64,000 nt of DNA from Theocolax elegans (taxonomy: Eukaryota > Arthropoda > Insecta > Hymenoptera > Cerocephalidae). Below are positions 1 to 13,100 of the stretch, piece by piece. The translations under genes and the position numbers were made by a program. The stretch is taken from positions 62,001-126,000 of the forward strand of contig JANSJX010000011.1 of assembly GCA_026168455.1 (NCBI GenBank), read 5' to 3'. Under the pieces are notes generated by a model that ran no database searches, was not told where the DNA came from, and saw only the letters and a list, made by a program, of their open reading frames with translations. The first letter of the stretch is position 1. Each line of letters opens with the position of its first letter.

Positions 1-335
1 TGTTGGATAATGATAGCCCAAGAGAAGAAGTAAAAACAAAATGGTTTGATACTTTCAATGGAAGGGAAAAGTGCACAAGCCCATTAGTACATATTTACCA
101 TTATAAGTGCCTGATAATGAATGTGTATAAATAATTTAATTCTGGAGACTAATTAGGCTACGAATTGTAGCACACCATTGACTGATGATTAAGAATATTT
201 ATATATTCTGGCTCATACAGACCGTTAAATTTAATATAACATAAAAATATTCATATTGATAATAAAAAGGATACCTATGTGGTTTTACATTGTTTAATAA
301 TACTCGCCTAGAATATAGAGAAGGCATCTACAGAC
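1..335. other. AT-rich intergenic, nothing recognised
   Basis: No open reading frame of note, no RNA gene and no clear repeat. The last 8 bases (328-335, CTACAGAC) are the left target-site duplication of the neighbouring hAT-type MITE. Confidence 0.6.
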
Positions 336-1376
336 CAGAGTTGAGCATTATTCGAATTAAAAATTATCTATTTATTCATCTAAATAAAATTTTATTCTTA
401 TTCGTATTATTCGTTATTTGCGTTATTCGTATTTAATAGAAACCGTTATTCGTTTTTCCTTCTATTCATTATTCGGGATATTCGTTATTCGCGATATCTA
501 CTATCTGCAATATTCGTTATTCGTCATATTATCTAGACGATTGTTCAAAATTCAAACAAATATTAAATAGGTGTATAAGAATAAGCGCCCATAATAGTCA
601 TTTTCAATACAAGTGTGAAAGCGTTGGTTTTCAAACGAGTGCGAGTTTATCAGAACAGTGGTACGTAGGTAACACACGCATGAGTCAAGTATCAGCTTTC
701 ACACTTGTAATAACAATATTTTTTGATACCATGGATGAAAATACAATTTTAAGAGGGTGTCGGACTCAAAAACGGCCATTTTTTATATTTTTTTATAAAC
801 AAAAGAATAAATTTTTTAAAAAATCCTGAATGCCATCCCTTCAGTTTATAATTTAATTATGATATTTACGTTGAAAATTTATGCTTTTTTTGACTAATAC
901 TTACCGACCAAAAATTGTTTATTTAATTATTATTGAAAAAAATCATTTTTTTTTAATCGAAACGCCATGCCCTCGCTTTTGTTTTAAGCTGCCCTTATGA
1001 ATGTTTTCAGATTTTTAATTTAATATTTTCAGATTATTTGCAGATTGCACTCGAGGCGAAAAACTTCATTTTACGCACTAACGAAATGTACATTATTATC
1101 TAAGTATTTAAGTAAAATATGTAAATAAAATATCTCAATAAAATTCTGATACGAAAAGATAAATATCTATTTTAGAAACGAATATTTGAATATCGAATAT
1201 AGAATTACGAATAAATAAATAATCGAATAGCCGAATTACAAATAAATAGATATAAATAACGAATAACTATTCGAATAAGATTTTAGTTAAATAAATTTAT
1301 TCGTAGAAAATATTTAGATAATTATTCGTTTCATTTTATTCGTTATTCGTATTCGAATAATTTTTGCTCAACTCTG
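336..1376. mobile_element. Non-autonomous hAT-type MITE with 8-bp target duplication
   Basis: A 1041-bp element whose left end starts CAGAGTTGAGCA and whose right end reads the reverse complement of CAGAGTTGAGCA. It is flanked by a perfect 8-bp direct repeat CTACAGAC (328-335 and 1377-1384). Both an 8-bp duplication and a CAG-starting inverted end are hallmarks of the hAT superfamily. The subterminal parts are rich in short TTATTCG/CGAATAA repeats pointing inward from both ends, so the element can fold back. There is no coding capacity, so it would depend on a transposase supplied elsewhere. The intact duplication implies a fairly recent insertion. Confidence 0.8.
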
Positions 1377-1384
1377 CTACAGAC

Positions 1385-2711
1385 GATTGCTAACTAGCCC
1401 GCAGTAATGTTCATAATCAACGCTACGACGAAGCAACGGAGAAAACTGATCCAGCATCTCTTCCCACAAGTAGAACACCAGTATTCTTAGGTACTTACCA
1501 CCTGAAAAAGCTGGTGATCTCGGCAGTTCACGAAGTTTCCATGGCACTTTATGACAACTTCCAAAAGTAGGTTAAACAAAATAATTAAAACAATACATTA
1601 ACTATTTGTTATTTTTCAATTAAAAAAAATTGGACCCTCTTGAGGTACAGGAACAAATCAAAGTTCAAAATGAATATTTTTACATAAGCTTTATTATCTT
1701 TAGGATTAGAAGTAATTGAAACCAAAGTGGTTATAATTTCCTTAAAATCTTTTTCGTGTCGAGATATCAATATCTATATGTAATATTTCAGTTTCAGATT
1801 AATCGTGACAGGATACGTATAATGAAAGTTATTGGCTTAGGTGTGGTACGCATATGTTAATACATTAATTTATTATTCCTCTATCATTAATTCAATTGCA
1901 ATTATAGAATAGATTGGCAAAACTCTTTTCTTTGAGAGATTAAGATGACTTATAAGATCAAGGTTGTTTAGATATTTTTGTCTAATCTATGTGTAAGTAG
2001 GTCAATCGCTTACATGATATTCAAAACTATACCCTCTATTATAAATGGTTTATTTATTTTTATTTTATAATTTATTTTATTTGGGTTGCATTGAAATCCC
2101 TATAAGTCTGCAACAGTTTTTTGATTGTTTTCTTATTACAGAAATCGAAAATATATGTCAGCATATTCGAATGAAATTGTTTACGAAACTTGATTAAAAG
2201 TTCGTATAAATGCAATAATTCTAGTGCTGAAACGATTATTAGAAAAATTTACAATACGTAAACAAAAAGTGAAAATTTTATAAATTTTACTTAAATCTAA
2301 CTATATACTATATATTCTTATTATTTATATTAATCAATAAACAATACCATTTTGGATAGCCAATCACATTTGAAACATATAAATCGATAGAAACTGCGAG
2401 GGACTACCTTTTATCTGCAAATACAGCTACATCGATGATATGGGTTTGAAAAATGTGAAGAAGACTTCGTATGAAGAATGCAGCGCTATTATTAATTTCA
2501 TAATTGATCCATTGGAAACAAATGGATAAGAGAAGAACAAAAAGATTTAAATTTGGTTTTAAAAGGATTTTTCATGATTAAAATCAAATATTAAAAAGGA
2601 ATTGACGTCTATTATAATTATAAATATAAATTTAAGATACATTCCAAAAAATGTTAAATTTTTATTTTCTCGGAATAAAATAGACATAATTTTTCATCAC
2701 TTTTAAACTAA
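1385..2711. other. Intergenic, no gene seen
   Basis: AT-rich sequence without a credible reading frame, RNA gene or repeat. It ends with the TAA that precedes the Harbinger-like foldback. Confidence 0.6.
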
Positions 2712-3313
2712 CAAGGAGAGGACCAACCCTGCGGGAATCTAATGCCCTTTCTTACCATAAATATAAGCAAATAACGAAAAATCTCGCTAAAAATACTCTT
2801 AACCTTGATTGCTTGTAACTCGGAAACGAGTAAAGGCGTACATTCAAACATAAGTTCATTATTTATAAGAAATCTACATTTAGAAGAAATCCGAGATCGA
2901 GTAGATATATTTTGAAAATAAGAAGCTTAAATATCTTAATTTGGTCAAATGTTACGGAGAAATAAAGAACAGACGAAATTTTAACGAAAATTTAGCATTA
3001 AAATTCAATGGTTTTTTTAAGCCAAAATTTCGCCCAATTCTTATTTTTGGCATTTGAGCTTTGTTTCAAAATATATCTACTTAATCTCAGTTTTCTTTTG
3101 AAGTTAAGTTTGAATGTACACCTTTACTCGTTTCCAAGTTAGAAGAAATCAAAGTTAAGAGTATTTTTGGCGAGATTTTTCGTTATTTGCTTATATCTAT
3201 GGTAAGAAAGGGCATTAAATTCTATAACTCCGGTTTTCTTCATATTTTATAGCAGACAAAATATCCTATAAAATGGTAAAGATTCGTTTCCCGCAGATTT
3301 GGTCCTCACCTTG
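2712..3313. mobile_element. Foldback MITE, PIF/Harbinger-like
   Basis: A 602-bp inverted-repeat element. Left terminus CAAGGAGAGGACCAA; right terminus is the reverse complement of CAAGGTGAGGACCAA. The arms stay recognisably complementary over roughly 250-300 bases each, including the AATGCCCTTTCTTACCAT block near both ends. TAA lies immediately outside both ends, compatible with the 3-bp T-rich/A-rich duplication of PIF/Harbinger elements. No transposase is encoded. The superfamily assignment rests on the 3-bp duplication only. Confidence 0.6.
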
Positions 3314-3490
3314 TAAGTACGATTCGCATGATGCAGAAACACACTATAAACAAAGCAATGAGTTGATTATAGTTATTTTTCAATCACCATACAAACATTG
3401 ATGTTGTTTCTTATTACAGACTCAACTCTGCTAGTCAATACTGATTATATAATTAATAAAATATTACTTATGTCGACTGTAGTATAACTA

Positions 3491-3824
3491 AATTAATTAA
3501 TATTTTTATCGGTCTTACAGTCAATTATATGATGATTTATATTTTTATTATTTTTATTTATATAATTATATGATTATTGCTGATGAGGAGCAGCAGCGAG
3601 CTCGAAACGTCGGACATCATATTTGGGGTTAGTAGATTTTTGGTGCAGGGGGGCAGTCAGATTGCTTTATTAATAATTTGTTTTTATGTTTAGTTAGTGT
3701 TTTTATTTTTTATATTTTATATTTTTTATTTTTATTTTTATAGATTCTTCGGGGGTGATTATAAGTAGGGGCAATCTGATTGCCCATATAATTGACTGTA
3801 AGACCGATAAAAATATTAATTAAT
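3491..3824 (+). mobile_element. Small element with ~40-bp inverted ends and a hammerhead-like motif
   Basis: The outer 40 bases (3491-3531 and 3785-3824) are near-perfect inverted repeats containing TCGGTCTTACAGTCAATTAT. Inside lie a hammerhead-like core, a GGGGTTAGTAGATTTTTGG stretch, an inverted pair around CAGTCAGATTGC / GGGGCAATCTGATTGCCC, and a T-rich tract. A second related copy is present on the minus strand at about 26240-27060. No reading frame is carried. The hammerhead-like core invites comparison with Penelope-like retroelement ends or retrozymes, but no reverse transcriptase is visible here. Confidence 0.5.
3580..3611 (+). ncRNA. Hammerhead-ribozyme-like motif
   Basis: Contains CTGATGA, then a short GAGC...GCTC helix, then GAAACGTC: the order of conserved blocks in a minimal type I hammerhead (CUGANGA, stem II, GAAA, cleavage triplet GUC). 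Flanking ATATGAT and ATCATAT could pair as an outer stem I. Against it, the bases directly adjoining the core do not pair cleanly and stem III would be almost absent, so activity is uncertain. A diverged copy is at 26984-27018 on the minus strand. Confidence 0.3.
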
Positions 3825-3831
3825 CTGATTA

Positions 3832-5384
3832 TATAATATTTAATTTATAATCTATATGTTACACATGGATGATGTTTCAGATTATTGCATTATAGATGGA
3901 TAGTGATTATATAGGGAATATAATCCAGCCCGAGTAAATAAAAAATAATCTGTTATTAGTTTTGCACTAATCTAGGATTTAGATGAAGATGGAGAAGTTA
4001 GAGATTGAAGACTGTGACAAACTTTTATAATTTATTAAAACTATTAGAAGGAATTGTAGCTCAGTACTTTGGATTTGGATGATTGTTCTCCATCAATTGA
4101 TCTATTTTTTCTGTTTTAGCCATTACGTTAAATTCAGTTTAAGTATCCGGACCTGATCAGGATTTTTGTCAGCCTAGCCTTAATCAGGCTTATGATGCTT
4201 ATTGACCTTGTTTCTCAAGTTGCGTTTTGTCTTATATTTGTCACTAGATTATATTGTTTTTAACATTTATTTCACTATTTTTATGTTTTGACGAAATATT
4301 ATTCTCCATATCATTTATATCGCCTTTTTCACTGTCGAGAATTAATTTTGAAATTTCATTTTTTTTATTACTTTATTATTTTTTATTTTAACTTTTTTGG
4401 GTTTTCTGTACTATGTATGCATATTGGGTTATCGAGATATAACTAATCGAAACGGTCAACGATCAATTTCAGCAAAAGTAGGCAAATAAGGCAGGCATCA
4501 TAGCATATATATCATATCAGAAACAATATAGTATTAAGTGTAACAGTAGTTTAACGAACAAACTAAATGTCTCTTTTAAGATATCATCTAGGATTATTTT
4601 TCTACACTCTTCTCATACTAGTGCCAAAACTAGTGAGAAGCGATTTTTTTTTACCCGAAAGGTTTATAAATTATTATGTTAAAACCATTAAATCAATTAA
4701 TAATATACTTGTAAGAAAATAATATTTATTCACAATAATTTGCTGGATATTAATTGCATTTCATTTACGTAGAATAAATCCTCTTTAGTATTTCCTACAT
4801 CTGCCTTTATCTTATAGATGTTTAAATGACTATTCAAGTAAGTACACCTTTAATTCAAACATGTATGTTTACATTAATGATGGTATAAATTCTATTTTTC
4901 ATTTTAAAAAAATGTATAATTCAACAGGCATATATGCTATGTTTGTTTCTCAAGAAGTTACGTCTTTTAAGCCATCAGTATCTGTCACAAGTTAATGGCT
5001 CAAGTTTATCTCTCTCTACACCGTTGAGCACGAGCAACTCGTCCAGTCTATGTACTCTAATAAATCGATTAAATAAAGTAATCTATTGTCTGTATACAAA
5101 TTCTACAGTATTTTAAATTCACATTTACTTATCTAATCTCTGTTGTTTAATCAATCACATTTTTCACGTATTTTTCGGTATTTTATAAATTTATACTATT
5201 TCTAAACTCTAAACGTCTTGAACTTTTGGTACATGCGTCTTGCAAATTAAGGGATTTCGAAGTTTATATAGCTCTTCAAATAGATTATCACACTGACTAC
5301 TTATATTATTGCTCACATTTCCAATAAAATAATATTTCATAGTATTGCGGAAATCTTTATTAATCTTGACTTCTTAGTTTTTGA
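3832..5384. other. Intergenic, nothing recognised
   Basis: About 1.5 kb of AT-rich sequence. A 60-codon frame near 4934-5116 shows no family likeness and composition like its surroundings; I treat it as chance. Confidence 0.55.
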
Positions 5385-5670
5385 TTCTAAATCGCCCGTG
5401 CATGTATTTATTAGAAAGTATTATAATAATTTTAATCGGTATTAACGAACTAAATTGCGTTAATCAATATTTTCTCAAATATTGCACAAAACCCTCTTTA
5501 TTAGCAACTTAACAACATTTAAGAGTTAGCGATATGCAAGTAAGTTGCTAATAAAGAGGGTTTTGTGCAATATTTGAGAAAATATTGATTAACGCAATTT
5601 AGCTCGTTAATACCGATTGAAATTCATATAATACTTTGTAATAATTTTGACTTCTGTTGCGCGATCTAAA
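5385..5670. mobile_element. Palindromic MITE (two inverted copies head to head)
   Basis: Two inverted halves meet near 5512-5530. The arms share AAACCCTCTTTATTAGCAAC, AATATTGATTAACGC and AATCGGTATTAACGA, and remain almost perfectly complementary for about 110 bases each side. The same unit occurs as a single copy at 60486-60655, so this locus looks like two copies in inverted orientation rather than one symmetric element. No coding capacity. Confidence 0.7.
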
Positions 5671-7146
5671 TTTGTATTTAGTGGAGATCTCACACTCACC
5701 GTATTTCTAACGCTTATGTCTTCGAAAAAATTACATCTATACGTTGGAAAAACTCAAATGATGACACGAACTTGTGACTTATTAATACAATGTATTGTTT
5801 AAAAAATGTATTATATTGTCCTTATAGTGTAACATTACTTAAATCAACGAATTTGCAAAATGTTATGCTTAACACAATAATATTACAATATAATTAATAA
5901 CGGAAGTGATTCTTGTATATAAAAATGAAATCAGTAATTAAGAATAATATAATGTATTAGAATGTATTATATCGCAATTTACTTTTTTAAAACGTACATT
6001 AAATTAATTCTAAGCCTGCAATATTATGCAATACTGGTAACACTCAAGGACTCCAATATTTATTGTTACAAATTTGTTAACCTTACAATATTAATTGTCA
6101 TTGGCCTATACTAGTTGCGTACGTAAATAATATTTACGCAATACAATAATATATACATACATATTAACAATTTTCACGTCGCTGGTATATACATAAAGAT
6201 TTAATTGATAATGAATACAATGTGATTCGCTTTCCACGATTTTCTTTTCTTCAGATTTTTTCGAACAATACGGCTAAATATAACGCTTTATTCAAAAATT
6301 GTACCACCTTCGTCGAAAATATTTAATTAACACCAATTAAACATATAGTTGAATTAAATAGATACTCTAATTAAAAAGTTCCAAATTAGTTGACCATGCT
6401 TGGAGTTAGAAATCGACTCACTAAATTAAAATCCCTAATTATTTGCATAAGAAGACTCAGCTTAATTACAGAAAAATCATTTAATACAAAGCAGACTTCT
6501 TTTTTAAGCATGTTTGAAAATAATTCCGCTTAAGGGGAGTCCGTACAAATTACAGATTTTTGTAATTGATTTTTCAAATATAGTTTTTAATTTTCATTTT
6601 TTCTAAACTTTTTTAGCACGCGCACAATTGTTACACATCGTAGAATATTCCTCAATTCCTACAATTGAACAAATATTAAAATTGAATGATAAATTTGAAA
6701 AATCAGTGAATATCGGTAAGTGTGTATTTTAAGTGAAGGTACGACATCCCCAGTTTCTTGAGTGTACCATCTATTAGGTTTATTATGTTTTAATTGGATA
6801 GTAGGAATGTGATTTTTAGCTACTCACACATAATAATAACATACAATAGAGTACTGGATTAACGCAGGTATTAACAATTTTAACATTTTACATTATTTGT
6901 GCCCATCTTATTAATTAGTAGTTTACCTACAATACCGATCGTTTTAAATATAATACAGGAATTCTGAAAAATGTAATTTTCTAATTTTGAAAAGAAATTC
7001 TTTGATTCTTACTAATCAAACACACCGGTAAATGTTTACAAATAAATTACAATAATTGACAATAGTTGAATAGCTTTTCGCCATCTTCATGGGTAGCGAT
7101 GCGCCATCACCATCAACGTAATACAAAAATAAATTTATAATTTTTT
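5671..7146. other. 3' flank of the sugar transporter
   Basis: Non-coding AT-rich sequence downstream of the minus-strand transporter stop. A minus-strand AATAAA (TTTATT at 6779-6784) lies about 365 bases after the stop and could be its polyadenylation signal. At 6533-6550 the motif TTAAGGGGAGTCCGTAC occurs; its reverse complement reappears at about 43229-43245, suggesting a dispersed TTAA-type element end. Confidence 0.4.
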
Positions 7147-10100
7147 CTAGGTAGCACTCGTTACATCTCTGAGAGGTACCATGATATTTTTATCATATTC
7201 AGCATTTCCATTCGAAAGTATATTAGACTCATCTTTTTTTTTACTGGCAAACAATTCTTCAATTTCGGCTAAGGATTTTCCTTTTGTTTCGGGGAGGAAA
7301 AATATGACGAATAATGTACCTATTAGAGACATGACAGCATAAAAAAAGAAAACTCCCTGTTTACTTATCGTAATTATCATTTTAGGGTAGACCTTAACTA
7401 TAATAAAACTAAAAATGTATCCGATGCACGTAGTTACTCCCGAAAGAATGTCTTTTACAGAAGATGGAAATAATTCTCCTATCATTGCAAATGGTAAAGT
7501 TAAGAATCCTATAGTACTCATAAATATATACATTATTACACATAATGCCGGTATTAGACCACCATCCTTGACCATGTAATTCTGATCCTTCAAAAATAAA
7601 TATACCGCCAATATTGCCATAAACGTAGTCATGCCAGCACCTGAAGCAATTGATGGAATTCGTCGTCCAAATTTCTTAGAAATCGAAGCTACCAAAAAGG
7701 TACCACAAGCTCGCGTTGCTCCGATTAAAATTGCACCTAAATACCCATCAATTGTTAAACCAGCGTCTTTAGTTACATCCACGGCATAGTAGACAATAGC
7801 AAAAATGCCAGAAAATTGTTGAAAGAAAAAGAAAGAGAGCATGATAGCGAATGGCTTTAAACTTGTTCGACTAAGAAGTTTCTTTAGAAGATTCTTCTCT
7901 TGCATTCGCTTAGTCACTTTGGGTTTCAATTGTAATTCTAATTCTGGTGTAAGTAGATCATCTTCGGAGAGTCCATTAAATTTCTTTAAAATTTTTGTAG
8001 CTTCTTCAAAACGTCCATGATCTCGAAGCCACATTGGAGATTCCGGTACAATAGTCGAAATAAGCACGATTGCTACAGCTGGAAATGATGCGCAAATTAA
8101 TGCAACGGTTTTCCAGTCTTTCTGCAATTCAAATACATTAAAATATTAGAACAATCCAATCCTGATACATACATTAATTAAACAAATTAAATTAGTTTAA
8201 TTTATATTTATTCCAATGAATTATATTTGAACTGCATATAATATGATCACCGTTTAAGTAAATTCTCATTTACTTAAAAATATAACTCATAAACATTCTT
8301 AAATCTTTAAAAGCTTCCAGCAATTCATGTCATTACTTTTTTAACGTACGAATATAAATATATGGAAGAGTAACGAACAGAAATTTTTGTCATCTCGCAA
8401 AATGTTAAATGTATCAAAAGTAGACAGTTTAAGTGTCTACGAAATCAAGTATAAATGATTAAATTTGTTTTAGTGTTGAATAACTTTTGATCAATCCAGC
8501 CAACGATAGAGTGAGGAAATTTAATTATCAGTACGTGCTCTAAACTATTCAACGAAGCTTATTTGAGACATTATCTAATTAAATATTGACTAGTAAAATT
8601 AGAAAGTTGACTTAAAAAATAGTTGTATAGACAAGTTAAAATAATAAATAATTATAAATTCGTATCTCACCGGAAAGTAATATCCAAATATGTATACAAT
8701 CAGCACACCGGATGCTATACCCATGCTACTCCATGTTAGGGTTGTGCTTCGAAGCTTTGGCGATGTAACTTCAGCAGAATAGACGGTAGCGGGTACTGAA
8801 GCTAGACCAGCGGCTACGCCACATATAATTCTACCTATTAAGATCTGTTCATAAATATTCGAAAAATATATTACGATCCAACCAAGCAATGAAACGCTCG
8901 ATGTCACCAATAGACTTAGTTTTCTTCCTCGTCGTAAAATGAAACTGGAAGTCAGACAACCAAATGGAGTTCCAATCGCCAATGCACTAGCTGCAACATA
9001 GAATAATTCGCTATTGAATGTCACTGATAAGAACTATGCAATAGCCCTACTAGAAATTTAACTATTATTAATATTGTTATTTGGTCAATTTATTGTTGAA
9101 AACTCCATATTTTACCAAATTTGGAGAAAAAATTAGTAAAATCTTTAGCAGAAACGTTAATGAGATATTTAAGTACACGAAGTTAGTAGTCACTTAAAAA
9201 ATTAATTGTACGATGAAAAGGACAAGCTATAGTTAAGTGTAAATATTAAGATGATCTTATTTAGATTGCTAAATAGTACTCATTAACACAACGCGGAATG
9301 TGCAAATAACGATTACTTTAAAATTTCAAAAATAAAATTTTTAATCGATATTTCCGAAGCAGAGCAATTATTGCATTATGTGTGTATGCTAATTCAGCAT
9401 CCCGATTCGCGAAACATTTTAATACATTCAATAATGTTAACAAATTTTTGTTTAAATAATTTTGAAATTTTAATGAAGAAAATAGCCTTGGCTCTTTATA
9501 AAATAAATTATTACGGGTTTTGCGAACTATTCTCAATATGCTTCATATAGGCGGTTTTACTCTTTGTCCACGTTGGTTAGTAGAAGTCTTTTTTTGGCTC
9601 TATATATTTAATTTACAATTTGCTTATTCGAGGCGTGTACTATATCTCTTTATCTGGAAGGTCTATATTGTTTAAATCCACGATATAATTATACTTTTGG
9701 CTGCTTAATAAGTTGTTGAAGCGCCAGTAATGAATGTACAAAATTGGAATAAAACAAAAGTTATTTTATTTACCTATCCAGGAGGCTTGGTCCTCATTTA
9801 CATGTAGTCCTTCAGTTGAATTTGACCTCAGAATGGGTAGTGCAACAGCACTGTAACCGAATCCCATTGATGGTCCTAGTACGCATAAATTCGCTAAAGC
9901 ACACATCAATAACTGAAATACATAAACAAATGATTTAACAATCCAGCTGATGATCGAAAGACAATATTCAATATTACTTATTAAATTTGATAATGTTTTA
10001 TAATATTTGTATCTTTTTACGTGGACTTTTCAATTGATTATTACAAATGGCTATAAGTAACTACTAATTAATAGACCAGTAGCATAGAATATCAAAAAAT

Positions 10101-13100
10101 TCAGTTCTGTAAGAATGACTGGAGAAACTTTATATTACGATTATATGAATATTAATAACTTATTTTTGTTATGCAATTTAATTATAACCATATATTTATA
10201 GAATAGGTGTTTATTATAAAAACGGTAAATACCGACACGGTGGCGGAGTGGTGGAAACGCACCTCGACCGATCGCGAAAGTGAAGCAGCGCTGAGCGCGG
10301 TTAGTACTTGAATGGGTGACCGTTTTTCGGACATAGCTTAAATGATCGGTTAGGTGTTTTTTCACACTCCACAACGTGAGCGGGAGGTGTGAGGCATTCG
10401 GTTTCGGTGTTAAAGTCTACGCAATGTGACCTTGCCACCCAAACAGAATTGTTCTCGAATGCACCGCCCTTCTCGGAGGAGGTTTTCCTAATAGGCATTT
10501 ATCCCACAGGGTTTGGCCACAGGTTTTCCCTCTCTCCACGGGCATAACCCCGGGCGAATGCGAGAAGGTGGGGTAAAGAGGGGGTAAAATTGGAAATGGA
10601 ATAAAGGTGTAGGGGATACGTAAAAACCTGTAAAAAGGTGTACGTGGAAACTCCAAAATTTAAAAATTTATAAAAACGGTAAATCAATAACAGTATAAGT
10701 GACAGATTAGAGTTTTTATAAAATTCTAGTAATTAATATTATAAAAATAAAAAAATACATATTTTTAAATATATTTTAATGGATTGAAAACAATTTTTGA
10801 CAAACTAAAAATCTTATGCAATTAATAATATATATATATATATATATATTTAATCCTATAAGTATTAAGATATTGAGTGATCTTTTATTTCCCTTTTACC
10901 AATAATATAACATTTTAATTCATAGTTGTAACCGACACAGAATCGAAAATCGGCCACAACGTATATTTATATTTTTTTCACAACTCTCATATAATTACAC
11001 ATAATTCATTCGAAGATATTTTTAATGTCAACTTTTACATTAAATATTTATATTATTGCTATTGAATTAACATGTTATTTGAAACAACTGTAAACAAAAA
11101 ACAAATTTTCCCAAACTTATGGTTTGAACAATTCACGTTCTATACAGAAAAATTACATTTACATATGGTTATTTTTGAATTTATTAAATTACAATTATGT
11201 TGTTCATTGATTAAGATTATATAATTTAATGTGCTGCTTATACATCGTTTAATAATAATTCTATTAATCAATAATAATAATCTTACATAATAAGGTTTTA
11301 ACGGATGGATCGATAAAGTAGATACTGATAAAAGGTCATTGAATTCCTATCGTTGTTTTAAAGTTGTTAAGATTAATACAACAATCTAAGCATTAATAAG
11401 TTCACGTTAGCTACATGCATTAAAATTACCATTCATTAACTTATTGTTTATTAAGTATATATAAATTATTACAACTTAGAAAACCGTAATTGATAAGAAA
11501 TATTAATTTAGATAAAAAATATCTTAATTAAAATATAAAATGGGTAAACTAATAAAATATATATATACATATAAATTAACAACATTATTTAAAGTGCAAT
11601 AAATTTCTTATTATAAATAATTGTTAATGATAATTGACATTAACTATATTTTAATAGTTAAGTAACAAAATCTTAATAATTCGTATATAAGTACAGGGAA
11701 ATAAAAATTTCAGCGTTATAACTAAAGACAAAATAAATAAAATTTACGAACGAGACTCCGTGTTTATTGATGCAGACTAATATTCAATTTTATTTGCATA
11801 TGCAGTAATCGAAGAGGCTTGCAAAATAGACTGCACATGTGAAGAACATATGACATTGACTTTGACACAGTAATTTATTTAAATGATATCTACTAATTAA
11901 ATACACGATATAAGTTACTTATCTTTCTCGCACATTTTATATACATTTATTTTATCTTAGATATGCTTTTAAATGTATTAATTTAATTATCTGGTACTAG
12001 ATACAATACGAACACAATATTTTAGTTTTATTTACTACAATTAAAGAGTTATTTCAATGAATTGTTCTCTAATTATCTTGTTGACGGGGTACCATAGTCA
12101 ATATTTATCCTCCCTACCTTACCGAGAAATGCGATAATAGGTAATAAATTTACAAATAAAAAAGTATGTGAAGAAATGATAAAGAGGAGGGGCGCCTTTG
12201 TTTACTGATAATGCATTTGCATGCTAAATTTTAGACTAAAAAAAAGTCTTACCAAAAATGTGTATCCCACACTCAATAAGGTGGACAGATTTGACAATTT
12301 GTTATCTTTTTTCAAAAAACGCAATATCTGAAAGAAACCTTTTCTTTCATTTTTTAAAGTACATTTTTATTTTTTTATTAATTAATTAATAACAGAAAAT
12401 GAGTATAGGATGCCCTTAAGTTGTAAATTAAATTATCTAAAATTGCAGTCTTCTAAATATGTAAATAAGTATAGTTATATTTCAATGGGAAAATATGTCG
12501 AATTGGAAATCACGTGTATATTTTAAAATCAAGGTTATGGATGACGAATTCAAGTAATTACAAGTTATCTTATTACCGGCAACCTGGTGCAGGTAACTTA
12601 ATAACTTAGATACCTACAATAATATTTTCTAATTTTAACCTAATAATCCTGATAATATTTTTTTCCAATTGTTTAAAAAAGTGTTTTTTTTAATGTAACG
12701 CAAAACGTACATTTACTTTTATAACTTTTAAATATTCTAGAAATATATTATTCATTATAAGCTAATGTGAAAAATATGAGCGAAATTATTATGAATTGCG
12801 GTATATCTATTTTGAGAACCGTGGTATGACTTTTTACATAAAAGTATTAATAAACCGCGAAGGCGAATAATAAAATCTTGTATATTTCTAAAATTATGTC
12901 AACCATAAGTATACGTAATATTTTAAATTAATACTATGTATGTAAATAATTATATATGAATCTTATTATCCAAGTGTTATTTGCATGTAGTTATTTCAAA
13001 ATTAAGAAATTAAAGGCAAATTTTTTAAAGATTTAATAACGAAGCATAAGTTCTTCAATACTTAAAATAGGAATTTGAGGAATTTTATAACAAAAATATT

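Noticed and set aside
10141..10687. Four overlapping minus-strand open frames of 62-79 codons
   Set aside because: They lie across the 5S-derived SINE. Its higher GC lowers stop frequency, several frames are open at once, and none has a protein motif.
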